DNA from: Paragorgia papillata
Lineage: Eukaryota > Cnidaria > Anthozoa > Scleralcyonacea > Coralliidae
Length of the DNA: 64,000 nucleotides
Direction: 5' to 3'
NCBI GenBank assembly: GCA_035771165.1
Contig: JAWNZC010000288.1
Span: 124,001 to 188,000, forward strand
Of this stretch, positions 21,136-35,619 are shown in pieces. The notes under the pieces are model-generated. The model did no database searches and was not told the origin of the DNA. It saw only the letters and a program-made list of their open reading frames with translations. Position 1 is the first letter of the stretch. The number at the start of each line of letters is the position of its first letter. The position numbers and the translations under genes were made by a program.

Positions 21136-22448
21136 GCATCCTGTTAGTAACACTGGACCAATGAGGGATGGCCCTTACTGGACCTCTAGGGAGAACAGTT
21201 GAGATATAACTGATAGAGTTATCCAGTATAAATAAAGTTAGTTTAGTTTACTCTGGTTTCCTCCTGTAGTAACACTGGACCAATGAGGGATGGCCCTTAC
21301 TGGACCACGCAGTTTGTTCCTACGTAAGGACTGACGTAATGACCGTGATTCAGCAAGCTGACTGTCGCTGAAATGTAAGATATATAAACACAGCAACTCG
21401 ATGTATTAGATTAGATTTAGAAGCGAGAGTTGTGAGACTGAGTGACCGAGATGTGAGAACCGAAGGTGCGATGTAGCTAGAGAAGACGTTTGTAACGTTC
21501 AGCTGTCCAATCTCGTTTGTCAATAAAGTTGTTCCAGAATCAGAGAAGAAAGTCTCTTCACTATGGCCCAAAAACACGCTACACTCGAGCGACGAGCAGT
21601 CACCTTGATCAGAAAATCAGATGTAAATTCGTGAATAGCGGCAAATCAGGCGAAATAATAAACGTCGAAGTACTGCTAGGTTACAAAATAAATATAAATA
21701 ACTTCATGCGAGTCCCAAACCAAAGTGTTCTAAGCACCACAAACGTCGAAGCACTATTTTTCAAATCACGTTCGCTCCTCGAAAGTTCATAATGAAGTGA
21801 AGCATTTCCGGTGCGAAATTGATAATATGGTTCAAGCGCAATGCATTGTGGGAAGAGCTTCGTACCTCCTCTGGATAGGCACTAAAATATGGGGAACCGG
21901 AAGCAGTAAGTAGAAATTTAAATTAGTTTCGAGGAAAATATGCAAAAACAGATAGACTACGACTAATTGGAATTGTATCAATCTCCGATCATTAATTCAG
22001 ATAATTTTACTTAAAATGTTTTAGCTTCAATATGATTCAGAAGTGCCGCAATGGGCCGGGGTGCGCGGCTATCAGGCCCCTCAATATTTCAAAAATATGA
22101 CAAAAAAATAACTGAAAGTTCCTAGGGGAACCTGTCGCACTTGTGCTCAATAATTATACAAGAGCGTGTTAATTTTATCATTAATCAATTCCACAATTAT
22201 TCAATTAACGAAGGCCATCTGGCAGAATACTCATGTAAAGATGTTTTTTTATACCTAGATTTAAATAAAGTTCATTCATTCACTATTACACGAATTATCC
22301 CAGTAACCAGTTAATTAACATCTTGCGCTTTTACTGATTTAAGATAAATAACCGGAAAGAAGCGTACAAGATCGATCATATATTATTCTATTTACTTTTT
22401 ATTATATTTGTTGTATTCTTCCTCACAGGTTTTTCATTGCCTGCTGTA

Positions 22449-22706
22449 ATGGAACAGGCAAATGGCAGCACCATGGGATACTGCTTAGACAATGTCAAGG
22501 ATGATAAAACACTTGAGGAGATTGTAATCGATACTTATAATCAGGTAAACTCTTTGGGCAGCATGCGAAACAATAGGTATATCCCTCCTGTTTCGGAACG
22601 TATACACACAAAAGTTAATTTAGGCCACATAAAAAAATTCCTTGATTCACATCATAACATTTTGAAAATGTTGAGGAGGCGGGAAGTTTATATTTATTTT
22701 CAATAA
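22449..22706 (+). CDS. Hypothetical 85-codon ORF, unit 2
   Basis: Copy of the unrecognised ORF with the same acceptor-like and AATAAA contexts. Being open in every unit is not independent support because the units are almost identical. Confidence 0.3.
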   Translation: MEQANGSTMGYCLDNVKDDKTLEEIVIDTYNQVNSLGSMRNNRYIPPVSERIHTKVNLGHIKKFLDSHHNILKMLRRREVYIYFQ

Positions 22707-23677
22707 ATATAAAAACAACAAAAATTTCTAAATTAAAGAAGGAGGTCCTTTTATATTTCTTTGTTTTTCCAATAAATACACAGCTTCAATAACTATCACA
22801 AACCAAAACGAAATTTTTTTGTTTGTTAATATCACGAAACACACCACTAAAGCATAGTTTTAAAACACTGTTACTTGTTTGTCACTTGTTGAACTACAAA
22901 CTGTAACACTTACTATTCCAATCAATAAGAACGCAATATTAAAATTTAAAAATCCCAACTTGTACCACAAGTACTCTGCAGTAGTTATATACTGCCTGGC
23001 AGCATATTGCAACCTATTTGACTTGGGTCAACGTCAGACATCGAATATAAAATATAAGAATATTTCCTTTGTTTATGAACTCGGTCGGGAGGTACATTTA
23101 TATTTTATAACAAATACAAAAATATGTCTACGCGGACTCAACATACGGTCCGGAGGTGACCATGTTTTTACGTGACCTTAAGCAATATACTGCATGTATT
23201 GGCAAGGTGCCAAGGTAGTTTGAATAAAAGATAAAATTTTATGAAGTGCATGCTTCGAAAAATCCAGCTGACTATTCTCTGAAGAGGGGGTATTACACTG
23301 ATCTACAACGAAACTTCAATAAAGTTCTTTACTGATTCCCGCTTGTTGAAATTTGTGTCATTTTGAAAATTTGACGATTGGCTTTTTGTTCTAATTTTGT
23401 GATAGGCAATTCAATAACACAAGTAAATTCTATATTAATTATAAGTTTGCTATAAGTACAAATCACTCGGTATTTCTATCTATACTTTTTGGTCAAAATG
23501 TTTACTGAGTTGTAATATATTTATAGGACATACAAGGCTTTTAGATCATGTGACAGGCGTTACATTATGCATATTAAACATATTTACTCAAACACAGTTA
23601 CGCAGTTATGTTGGAATAAAATCATTATTTCTTGATATTTTATATTTCTGTTGACTTTCGTGCGTGCTGCTTCGATA

Positions 23678-24091
23678 GGGCCGGGATGGTTCAAAAATCT
23701 CAAAATTTTCTCGTAGGGCCGGGGTGGTTCAAAAATCTCATTATTTTGTCGCAGGCCCGGGGTGGTTCAAAAATCTCAAAATTTTGTCGTAGGGCCGGGG
23801 TGGTTAAAAAAATCTCAAAATTTTCTCGTAGGGCCGGGATGGTTCAAAAATCTCAAAATTTTGTTTCGTAGGGCTGGGATGGTTCAAAAATCTCAAAATT
23901 TTGTCGTAGGGCCGGGATCGTTCAAAAATCTCAAATTTTGGCGTAGGGCCGGGGTGGTTCAAAAATCTCAAAATTTTGTCGTAGGGCCGGGGTGGTTAAA
24001 AAATCTCAAAATTTTGTCCCAGGGCCAGGGTGGTTCAAAAATCTCAAAATTTTCTCGTAGGGCCGGGGTGGTTCAAAAATCTCCAAATTTT
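23678..24091 (+). repeat. ~38-40-bp minisatellite, 11 copies, unit 2
   Basis: Same array with one copy fewer, which accounts for the change of offset to unit 1 from +17099 to +17059. Confidence 0.93.
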
Positions 24092-27000
24092 CGATACTTC
24101 TTCTTCCTCAAACACGTCCAATTCTTCAAAATACCTATCCATAATCTTCGATTTCCACGGCTAAGCAATCGAGTTCTTCGACCGAGTCCGTGGTTAATTC
24201 GAATTGACGGTTTGAAAAACGGACTGCAGGTACCATATCCCAGGTAAAAGTTACAATTATTTGACAATTATTCGCCGAAGGCGAGGTGAATATCGGTGAA
24301 TAATAACCGAGACGAAGTCGAGGTTATTATTTATCGTTGTTATATAGCTAGAGTTTCGCTGGATACAACGATGACTGTCATTGGTTGGTTTGTGGTCACA
24401 TGACCTTAGCTAAATTTCAATGTCTACCGAGCGGGCAATAATTGAGAACTTATTGCCTGCTCGGGCAATAAGTTTTCAATTGTTGTCCGCTAGAACTTTG
24501 AACTCTTCACGGTTTCTTATAAATAAAAGCTTGTTTGGTAAGAAAAAAATAATATTTATAGGTCTTCAAAGCATGTGTGAAGATTAACTGGAGAAATATA
24601 TTGTTGTTCTTTTGTTCTGAGAGTCATGTTTGTTTGGTTGATGCAGAGCCAGGCGAAATGTTTTGGTAAGTCTTTCAGTTTGTCTTTTCGTTTGTGTACG
24701 TTCCCTTGATAAACCTCGAAATTATTCAGCGAAACTCAAGCTATATAACAAAGCACTTAATGTCTGCTCCCTCGGGAAACAGTTAGTTTTGTTTTCCCTC
24801 GAGTCTCGATGATTCCCTCGACTTCGTCTCGGGATATATCAAGACTCTCGGGAAAACAAAACTAACTGTTTCCCGAGGGAGCAGACATTAAGTGTATAAT
24901 ATTCACTGAGCCTGAGGCGAATAATTGTTTTGGTATAAATACACATTTTCGTACTTTTAGGAACAACATTTTCTTTTATTAAAATTGTTAATTTCCTCGT
25001 CTGTCGCATGACAAATCGGCTGGCGACCATCTTGAATAAACCCTGTAGGTGATTATCGAGAATTAGTCCGAAGTAGCGCGACCAATCAGCGCACGCGATT
25101 TTCTATAATCACCTGTGTATTTATACTAATTGATAATTATTGGACGAGGTTCAGCATGATATCAAGAATTATCAAAGCCAAGGTTTATTTTATCGGCTTC
25201 GGGCCATAATACAAACCTTGGTTTTGATCATTCTTAATATCATGCTCAATCTCGTCCAATAATTCCTTTTTTTATTTAACGGGGTCGAACGCCGTTCGAA
25301 ACTATTGCCGCTACAAGTTTCAACTCACTAAAGGTATAGACAACATGAGAGATGAACTGTCAAAAGTAAGTTTATTTTAATGATTTACGGCACTATACAC
25401 CTATCACGAAATAGGCCGAATCCTGCATTTTACCGCACTTTCACGCAGACATCTTGAGGGAAGTAGGTTCGCGCGTGATTTTTGATTGATATCACAATAC
25501 ATCTGTCAAGATTCGCGTGCAATTCCCGAGAGAAGGTGCGGTAAAATGGGTGAAATCGTGGGATTCTGTATATTTCGCGATAGGTGTATAAGTTAAAATA
25601 CAGCAACATTTTCCAAGTTTATATAACAAATACAACTGGCAATAACAACTTACCAGCACCTGTCCTTGACGAAGTCATCACCTGTGTGAAAATTAAAATG
25701 TAATTTGATAAAAATCAGGAATGTTACCTCTTGGTGTTCAAGGACAACTGTTCTATCATTTAATCGTCGCAATGGATGAACCAGGCGGAAATCTAATGCT
25801 AGTAAGAAATATTATTGCCCAGCATACTGCTTTAAACAAAACCATAATACAAAATAATTTTGAAAATATTTACCAACGTTTCGTTACTACACGTAACATC
25901 ATCAGAGTGATAAATATACATACATGAAGGTGACTTAAATAGCTTAGCTAGTTACATAAATAGAAAATGACAAACAGTGACAGAAAAGGTCATGATGGAA
26001 AAGCTGTAAGGTCATGAAACCGCAGACAAATGAATTGTCAAACTGGTGAGAAGACACCAACGCGCACTCTTTTATAATTTTTCTTTACCGCGTTGGTGTC
26101 TTCTCACCAGTTTGACAGTTCATTTGTCTGCGAGTACCCCCCACTCCAGACCCCAAATGGATGCCGCCTCATTAAATATTCAACTTATTATTTATGCATA
26201 CGTCATTATTTCTCAGGCTCCTTTGGGACCCTCATCCTAACTAACCCTAAATTTTATCCAACCCCAGGTTTTCACTACGTCATACCTAACCAGAAGCCCC
26301 TAACCCTAGCTTTTATCCAACCCTGAAATAAAAGTAGCGTGCTGCGTAGGCAGTATTAAAACAACAATCGAAATATAGTAAGGTTAGATATACTGCAGAA
26401 ACAGAGAACGTTAGACTCCTACGTTCTCTGTTTCGGCAGTATACAGCTAAATCAATTAAGGTTGTCCCCTGACAAAGCCAAAAGGCCAAAGTCAAGCGCG
26501 AAAAGTACGATGGGAATTACTATATTTAAATAGCGAAGCACACAGTTATAAGTGCAAATCAATTTCCTCAACATCTAGCCCCACCATTTCTGTCAAACTT
26601 TTAGCTCTCGACCACAAGTCTTCCTTGCATCAACGGCCAATAGGGTATAGTTTTGACACAAACTGGAATTAAAACTTGTCGTTCCCATCGTACTTTTCGC
26701 GCTTGGCTTCGGCCTTTTGGCTTTTTCGGGGACAACCTTAATTGATTTAGCTGTATCTAACCTTACTATATTTCGATTGTTTTATCCAACCCCCAGTTTT
26801 CACTACGTCATACCTAATCTCATTAGTGTTCATTTTATAGCGGTGCGTTACGTCATTAGCGTCTAACCCAAGTGTTCCGAAACCCCCTAACCCTAGTTGC
26901 TACTCAAGCCCCCGTGTAATACGTCATAACCACTGGTCATAACCGATAGCTCTCCGACTGATTCCCGAAGTTCTCGGTTACGTCATATGTACTAGAAACA

Positions 27001-27319
27001 ATTAGCATTTATAGACCTTGGAGCGAGGGGAATTCGATGAAAAATATTACCCCGAGCGAAAGGTCTATAAATTATATATTATACCGAAACATATTTAACT
27101 TGAAATAATGTTAATAACTCAGGTACGTTTTTGTCTGAAACAGTGAAGAGTACGTACCGGATAGTTGTGGTCACTTACTTGCGATTGTGTAGAAAATACA
27201 TCATCTCTTGTCCTTGAAAAGAAAAAAATAAATTATATATATATATATATATATATGAAATAAAAAATTAAAATTGCTTTGGGACATGTACATTCTTGTT
27301 ACATATACTTTATACTTTA

Positions 27320-27322
<3 letters not shown>

Positions 27323-27381
<59 letters not shown>
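27323..27381. repeat. (AT)n microsatellite, ~59 bp, unit 2
   Basis: Shorter allele of the same tract. Confidence 0.97.
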
Positions 27382-27384
<3 letters not shown>

Positions 27385-29849
27385 CAACTCACTGCCTGCG
27401 TATGTAGTGTTTCGGGTAGAGCAAAGTAAAAAGATGCTAAACTCTTTCCCATCACATTTTAGGGGTTGTTCATGAGGCGGGCTAGCCCAGTTACCGCGGG
27501 CTGGTTTTATGTTACGAAAACCTTTCTACGACCGCAAAAAAGAATTAGAATACCCTGTGTGGCTATGCTTACAGAAAAACGAAGCCAATTTTGCTTTGTT
27601 ATATCATTCTGCCTTTCTCAAATAGTCGTAATAAGATTTTCGTGACATAAAACCAACCCGGTTAATCGAGCTAGCCCACTTCATATGAACCGCAGCCCCT
27701 TACTCTGATGAAGGGCTTTGCTCTTTTTGACGCTCTTCGCTCTGTCACTCGGCAGTTTACCAGCTTTTCACTTTGCTCTATAAATAATATAATCGATAAA
27801 CGGTTCTTCTTGACATATATATGTACATAAAAGCGTCGTCTTAGCTCTCCTCTTAATATCGACAGCCAAAATAACGTTTTATTGCGCAAAACTACGAAGT
27901 TCACTGAGCCTCAATGTTTATAGTAAGACCAAACATAAAACAGAATGTATGTAAATTTATAACCTTGTTTATTCTTTGGCGTCAGTTGGACGGCCTATAA
28001 TTTGAAATCCTGATGGGGTAAATTAGGAAGAGATTTCACCGACTGTGACGGTAATTGAGTTGTTTTCTAGATAACTAATGCAATAAACTACTTGTTTTTA
28101 TGTTGCAAGCCTTTTTATATGTCAGTATCATGATTCATCAGCGTTGCTTTCATCCCGATTACAAGATCGTCCGCAATAATTCCTAAATGAATAACACTAA
28201 ACAGGCAACAACTTACTGTCACGTTGCCGGAAACTGAAATTTAAATCCTGACAATAGTATGAGAAAAAAAATGTATTTAGCTAAACAAAATGACATTTAA
28301 ACACTACACATTTCCTATCAGCATGCCAGATGTCAACTAGCGTGCATTGTAGCGTATTATTCATACGAAAACTGGTCACCTGTGTGATGGTTAATTATTT
28401 AGACACAATATGTTTCGCAACTGGATAAAACTCGTTAAGGTTTTGATTCTCGATCTTTGGAACATTCTGAGAAGATTTGTAATATATCTTCTCAGGCGAA
28501 AATTTCATCTTCATGGAATTTTTGCCGTTAAAGTTGACGGAAGTGACGTCAAAAGAGGAATCTGTAAAGTGGTTTTCATATAGAGAAATTCCTCCTTCGA
28601 CGTCACTTCCGTCAACTTTAACGGGGGGAAAATCCATGAAGATGAAATTTTCGCCTGAGAAGATATATTACAAATCTTCTCAGAACGTTCCAATTAGTAT
28701 AAATATGTAAAGTCCCTGAGGATGACATAGGCACTTTAAAGACTTAGGGGCCGTTTACATGAATCCGGGATTGAGTTTCAATCCAGATTGAAATGCGAAG
28801 TCAGGCTAAGTTACCCGTAGTGTAGACGATAGAGACTAAAACAGTCACTCAAAAATTTCCAGAACAGTTAGTCATAGCTAGCGTTGTCTTTTCATAAAAG
28901 AGTTTTCTATTGTACAACAAATTGAATAGTTTTCGCCCTCTCCAACATGGAAACTCACAAGATAAAAGAAAAAAGTCAAACGCGCGACATTTTAAGCCGG
29001 TTTTCCACTAGGCGATTTTTTTCGCGCGAAGCGACTTTCTTTTGTTCGAATTCAATAGATTTCTGATTAGTTCCAGCTCAGAGCTCATGAGACAAAAGAA
29101 AAAGTCGCTTCGCGCGAAAAAAGTCGCCTAGTGGAAAACCAGCTTTACGCCTAATGAAGATCCAGCTAATCTATACAAAGCAACATTTTTCAAAAACGAT
29201 CATTACAAATGACTGTCTGCCGTACGTCTAACGGAAGACCATGGGTACGAGGTTGGTCTAACGGTTGATTTTCTACCTGAAATATCCATGTTCTTTCAAG
29301 ACATCAATACAAGGGAATTACTCCGCTGACCAAAGTTTGAATGTTCTGTCAAACGAGCTAGAGGCAATGTATTGACCATCTGGAAAGAACATTTGACATT
29401 AAATATTTTATAGACCTACGCTAAACGTAGCACACTGATACATGAATTTAAATTAAGACGAACTTAATTCGAATTAACTTCGTCGGTAATGCGACGTAAA
29501 TGCGACGTCGAGTTAAACGTCGAATTTCAGTCGAATTTTATTGGTTTTACTTGGACGCATTGAGCCTAAAAACGATTCCTTGCAAATATGGCGCCGAATT
29601 GTCGCAGACAGAAGAGAGGCATTTAATTGGACGCGACGATAATTCGCGTAACTCGAACACGCATTACCGTCGCATTATCCTTCTGACTCCGACGAATTTA
29701 ATTGCTGAGACCAATTTAATTCGTCTGTCGAATTAATCGAGTTACACGTCGCAGTTTCGTCGAATAAAATTCAAACAATATGACCTGATTATATGAGCTG
29801 ATTAGTCGATGAATAAAAAAAAAACAAATATGGTGTAAGCCACACCAAC

Positions 29850-30358
29850 CTGGTGAAATATCGACACAAGAAACTTTCTGTTCATGACCAGCTAATGTTT
29901 TTAAAGGAATCCAACCAGGATGAGTCCACACCTAAAGAAGAGAGGCACAGGTGACACAAGCCACAAGTGAAAGCTTCAAGAAGTACATGTTAAATCAACT
30001 TACTTTTACTTTGCAGTCGTATGAACCAGATAAAAGATACTGATCTAAAATAATGATTGACTAACATAAGTATCAAATCTAATCACACCACCATCATTAT
30101 TAGCTCTAACAACACCACCATCAACACCATTACGTATACTACCACTCCACCATCAACACCACTACGTATACTACCACTCCCACCACCAATAACAACAACA
30201 CAAACAACAACACCACCAACACCACAAACAACACCACCGACACAAACAACACCACCACCACCAACAACAACACCATCACGACAAACAACACCACTCCCAC
30301 CACCACCAACAACAACACCAATAACACCACCACCAACACCAACACCACTACCACTACC

Positions 30359-30392
<34 letters not shown>

Positions 30393-30468
30393 GCAACACC
30401 AACACCACCACCAACAACAACACACAACCACCACCAACAGCAACAACAACACAAACAACAACACCACC

Positions 30469-30553
<85 letters not shown>

Positions 30554-30624
30554 GCAACACCACCACCACCAACAACAACAACAACACAACCACCACCAAC
30601 AGCAACAACAACACAAACAACACC

Positions 30625-30670
<46 letters not shown>

Positions 30671-33600
30671 CAAACACCACCACCACCACCACCACCAAGG
30701 CACCAACACCACCACCAACAACAACAACCACAACACCATAACAAGAAATAAATACCAGCCAAGCAAAATAAACGATAAGAACAAAGACAGAGCAATTTCA
30801 TTTCAAGTTCTCACCGTGGAACTTGACGTACGATATAAGATTATTGTGAGCTGGAATGGTGTAAACACTTTTTCTTTTCCGCAAATCCCAAATCATAACT
30901 TTTTGATCTTCGCTACCAGTTGCAACATGATAACTAAATCAAATCATAACATTATATTTATTACAGAATTTCAATGGAATAACTACATTAATAAAAAAGA
31001 GAAAATGTTTATACCCGTTAGGAGCAAAATCAATTGCTAAAACTTTTTTTAAATGACCATCTAAAGGCATGATGCATTGTCCTGTCCGTAAGTCCCAAAC
31101 TAAACCACGAGCATCTAAACCACTGTGAGAAATAAACGAAAAACAACAATTTCAAAAACAACAACCACTATATAAATATATATATATTTACAACAGCGGA
31201 TTAAACATTCGTTTCTTTTGAATTTTCTTCATGAATTATTAATTAATTAAAGTATGTACTACGTTATACGTTCTAGAGATGTTCCTAATCAGTAATCCTG
31301 GCCAAAAGTGTTGGGACAATATTCTGTTTTTGGCGATTTTGACTTAAGAACATCTGGTCAGGATTGTCTGATGAATGGTGAATTTAAAATAGTAGATGAA
31401 AAAGTTAGCTTAAATGTTGTTTATTAGCTTTGTTGGCCGTTCTTTGGCCTGATTCATTCGTTTCTTTTGAATTTTCTAAGCGTAACTCACCATGTTCCAG
31501 CGAGTGAGCCATCTGGGTGAAAAGCAATATCGTATACTTCTCGAGAATGACCTTCCTGAGAAGACAAAAACATCGTGCTATTTAATCAAAAGACATTTTG
31601 AACATTGTGAAAATTAACATTGTAAAAATATTTAAGAAATGGTTCATGGTTTGGCATGCTCCATCGAGTTATGGATGCACGCGGGAGGTTCGGAGAGCAC
31701 GAAAAAAGCGTAAGAGTTGGTCGAGACGTAGCCGAGAACAACTCTAGATTTTTGAGTGCTCTCTCAACTTCCCAAGTGCGACCATTACTCAATGGAGTAC
31801 GCCAAACCATGAACCATTTCTTTTATAACAGAGAATCAGACACAAAACAACGGAAAACAATATTTATTTAAAAAATGAGTTTCTCATTACATTTGAAATT
31901 ACCATGCTCCATTGAGTGATGGAGCACGCACAGTAGCCAATAAAACATGTTATGCACCTGATGGAGTACTTCCTTTAGTTGATTTAGGTCCCATAGTCGC
32001 CAAGAATTATCAAAACTGCAACAAACAGTAAGTTATGAATAACAAAATATCATACAAGATTACAACAAAAAAGAAAAGAAAACTATATCAGACAGAACAG
32101 AGAAAACCTTTTAAGAATAGTCTACCAAACGTGGGTTATCAAAAAATGCAGTTCACCGAAAATAAAACATGTTCACTACAAGACTGTTCATTTATCATTA
32201 CCGCTACGAAGCAGATACTTGCACGCATTGCGTACCTATTTTTATGTATAGGCACGTTTTCCGCGATAAAGATATCAATCCAGGTATATATAGAGCTGAC
32301 TGGTTCTGGGTTTCAAAAATACGCATCTATCTTGACTTCCAGGGGTGTACCAGATTGATGTTTTATTCAACACTCACCAACATGAAGCGAGAAATCGTCC
32401 CGAGGGATGATAAGCCACGCGGGACACACGTTTGTCGTGGCCTTCGATGTTGGCGATTGGAGTGTCACTGAAATAGAAATAGAAATACATGTAGCAAAAT
32501 GCAGAGTAGAAGAACGAATCCACAGTAGAGTGGCAGATGAAAATAGAAGAAGTGGAAAAGCGTAGTTTGGAAAAAAAATTGAAGCTAAAGATAGAACAAG
32601 GGAGAGAAAACAAAGAAGATATGATACGATGGAATTGCGCAATTATTAGGCAAAACGCGCAAACAATTAGGCAAAACGCGCAAACGATTAGGCAAAACGA
32701 GCAAACGATTAGGCAAAACGAGCAAACGATTAGGCAAAACGAGCAAACGATTAGGCAAAACGAGCAAACAATTAGGCAAAACGAGCAAACGATTAGGCAA
32801 AACGAGCAAACGATTAGGCAAAACGAGCAAACAATTAGGCAAAACGAGCAAACGATTAGGCAAAACGAGCAAACAATTAGGCAAAACGCGCAAACCGGCG
32901 ATTAGGCAAATCCGGCAAAAGATTATTAAGCAAATTTCGAATGACACTAAAGACTTTTTCAAGATACTGTCAGCAGGGGCGGATCCAGGAATTTTTCAGA
33001 GTACGTCAAAATCCGGAAATATTATTTCTAGGGGGGTGCGGGGGCAGGCCCCCCCGGAAAAAAATTTAAAATTTGGTTCCCTGAAATGGCATTTCTTGCA
33101 TTCTGGCAAGACTATTTAGCAAAATCTTACAGTTTTAACTTGTGTTTTTTATACAACATTTTATGATTTTTTAAGGACTTGTGCTTTTGTATTGTTTTAT
33201 CATTATTGGAGAGAACTTTTTAGGACTGTTTTGCTCCATGTCAGAGCTCATCAGCATGCCTATGAATCACTGTTGTACAGTGAATCCAACATGGACAGCC
33301 AAGGCTCCAACATATTTTGTAAGGTCAATTGCAGCCACTTGCTGCAATCCCGGAGCCGCCAAGCTGTCTGGTTTTGGGGCACCAGATACTAGCCTTAACA
33401 CATACTAGCCAGGACACTGTCTGATTAGAAGAAGCATTATGAATAGACCATAATTATAGGACATTTCATGGGCATAGAGGAGCTTATCTCTCTACATCGT
33501 CCTAGTCATATTAATTCTTAACTACTTAATACTTTACCCCTTATCTACCCTGAGCTGTCTGGTTTTGAGGCACCAGATACTTACTGTCTGATTAGAAGAA

Positions 33601-35619
33601 GAATTATGAATAGACCATATAGGACATTTTGTGGACATAGAGGAGCTCACCTCTCTACATCATTCCAAGTCATACTCATACATACTAACTAGTAACTACC
33701 AAGTACTTTTTTTTCTCTTTTTCCCCCCAGAAATATATATATATATACTGTATATATAAATACTTTATTTCATTGCAAGATAATATAGATAGTACAAATA
33801 GATATGAAAGAAGAAAATAATAATTTACAATGATGGGGAATCTACAAGAAAGCAAAATTCAAAATTTGCTTGTTTGGGGTATACATTAATAATTAACAAA
33901 CTATGGACAATATATACCCCCTCGAGCACACTACACAACATCTAAATTATCGATGTTGCATAATAAGCCCAAGAAGGTATTTACTGTCATATTAACATAA
34001 TATAACATTGTTGGTATAGAGAAGAGATGAATATGCTAGCTCGGATATAGCCTAGAAAATTGTTTTGTAAAGTACATTTTACTATTTCACATATACTATA
34101 TATATAATATATTATGAAATAATATATAAACCTAATTGCTGCCTTTTTTTAATAAATGAATTTTGTTTACATTTTTTTTTAAATTGGAAAAATGATTTAC
34201 ATTCTGTTGCTATTGATCTAAAATTGCTACAAACTTTCGGCTACAGTAAGATTTAATTATAATATTCAGTGATGGATTACTTATATTTGTAACACATCTC
34301 ATTATCTCAATAATTATGAATTATTCATAATATACTCGAGAGCTCTACATATCCCATCTAATTTAAATAATTTACGCTTTTCACGGTTGCACAAGTCTGA
34401 GGAACTAAAGACTTAAACTTAAAACTCACCTTATTAAAGCAATACAACGTTTCTTAACTTTCTTTCAACAAACAGCTTTAGCATTACTGAGGAATATATG
34501 CCTCCGCGTCGATATCCCGATGTAATGTCTTGCCAAATATCTGCGCCGAAAACTCTTGACCCACGAGGAAACCATACGATTAGAGCTTCTTTGTCAAATC
34601 GCAACAGATCGTCTTCAACAAATATTCATCGTTTCCACTCTGTAGTGTAGAGCATTCTCTACAAGTTCCGTGACAGTCTCAAGCAGAAGTTTGACTGCCG
34701 GCTCAGATAGCTTAGTTATGCACTCTTGCCGTAGTCCGTGTACGTCGAAATATCCTTTGCTAGCCAATCAAAAGCCAAGAACGTCAAAATATTTTACTTC
34801 CGACGTAGACTATCTACTTCCGACGTACCTCTATTGTCTTTGTCCAATCAGTGCTCGTTATTTCGACGTAGACGGCCATTTTGACGTAGTCTAATTATCC
34901 ACATTTGTAAATAAAATCCCTCTCTATCCCTACCGTATGAACAGTTTCGTTCAGGCTACATGAAGTAGTCAAAGACACTAAGTGTCCTCCAGCCGAGGAG
35001 GGGGGCTGAGTCAGAGAATTATTCAATTTTCCTCGATATAGCGCTAAATACTTTCAAAAAAAATTTAAAAATTCATATAATGTTTTTTAAATTTGAATAT
35101 TTTTAAAATTTGAAATTTTCAAATTTTAAATAATTTTTTTAAATGTTTTTCAACTAATTAATTCATGAATAAATTAGTCTGGGATTTTTGTCTACGTCGC
35201 ATGACGTGCTTGACGTACCCTAAATCCGCCCCTGACTGTCAGGATTGAAAATGTAAGAGAGAAAAGAAAGAAAAACCCCCAAAAACCAAATGCTACTTAC
35301 GACTCCAGTGACCAAAGCTTCACATCGCCATCAGCTCCACATGACGCCATGCATGGTGAACTAGTGTCCAGGGAAATCGTGGCCTGAGGGTGAAATACAA
35401 TTCCACCAACCCTTGAATTATGTCCTGAAAAAATGGCAAAACCATGAAAATTAACCCTTCATACTTATTCGCCACAACAGAATTACTACGTCCATCAACT
35501 TCTGTCATGTATCAAGTGTCAGGAGTATAATCTCTGTACAAACTTGTGCAAGTGTATTACCTCGTAATGTCCTAATCAAAGAACAGTCAGGTACTGACCA
35601 CAACTTGCACAGACCACTC
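29850..35619 (-). CDS. PRPF4: Partial PRPF4 gene, unit 2, with hAT element in an intron
   Basis: Same nine exons as unit 1: 35561-35619, 35301-35424, 32378-32467, 31958-32015, 31491-31555, 31015-31122, 30815-30933, 30004-30044, 29850-29931. The intron between the second and third exons (32468-35300) is enlarged by a 2261-bp hAT-like insertion at 32974-35234. The splice sites of the flanking exons are untouched, so the coding frame is unaffected. The A-run just downstream of the last exon differs from the other copies, so the read-through tail after DISP differs. Confidence 0.9.
30085..30740. repeat. CAA/CAC trinucleotide tract, unit 2
   Basis: 33 bp shorter than in unit 1, with a different arrangement of CAA and CAC blocks. 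Confidence 0.97.
32645..32896 (+). repeat. 21-bp minisatellite, 12 copies, unit 2
   Basis: Same copy number; the hAT insertion lies ~77 bp to its right. Confidence 0.95.
32966..32973. other. hAT target-site duplication, left
   Basis: ACTGTCAG immediately before the CAGGGGCGGAT terminus; repeated at 35235-35242 after the other terminus. Confidence 0.92.
32974..35234. mobile_element. Non-autonomous hAT-like DNA transposon, only in unit 2
   Basis: A 2261-bp insertion bounded by terminal inverted repeats: left CAGGGGCGGATCCAGG, right (reverse complement) CAGGGGCGGATTTAGG, 14 of 16 identical. It is flanked by an 8-bp direct duplication ACTGTCAG at 32966-32973 and 35235-35242. The matching places in units 1 (15958-15965) and 3 (52259-52266) hold one ACTGTCAG and no insert, giving two empty sites. 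An 8-bp duplication with CAGGGGCGGAT ends is typical of the hAT superfamily. Subterminal TACGTCAA motifs lie near both ends. The longest interior ORFs are about 75 codons with no transposase features, so it would need a transposase in trans. It sits in a PRPF4 intron. Confidence 0.92.
33362..33711. repeat. Imperfect ~185-bp tandem duplication inside the hAT element
   Basis: The two halves each begin AGCTGTCTGGTTTTG (33362 and 33552), continue through GGCACCAGATACT, CTGTCTGATTAGAAGAAG, a CATAGAGGAGCT block and a CTCTCTACATC block, then diverge. It shows internal duplication within the element; no coding function is visible. Confidence 0.75.
35235..35242. other. hAT target-site duplication, right
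   Basis: ACTGTCAG following the right terminus, continuing into sequence identical to units 1 and 3. Confidence 0.92.
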
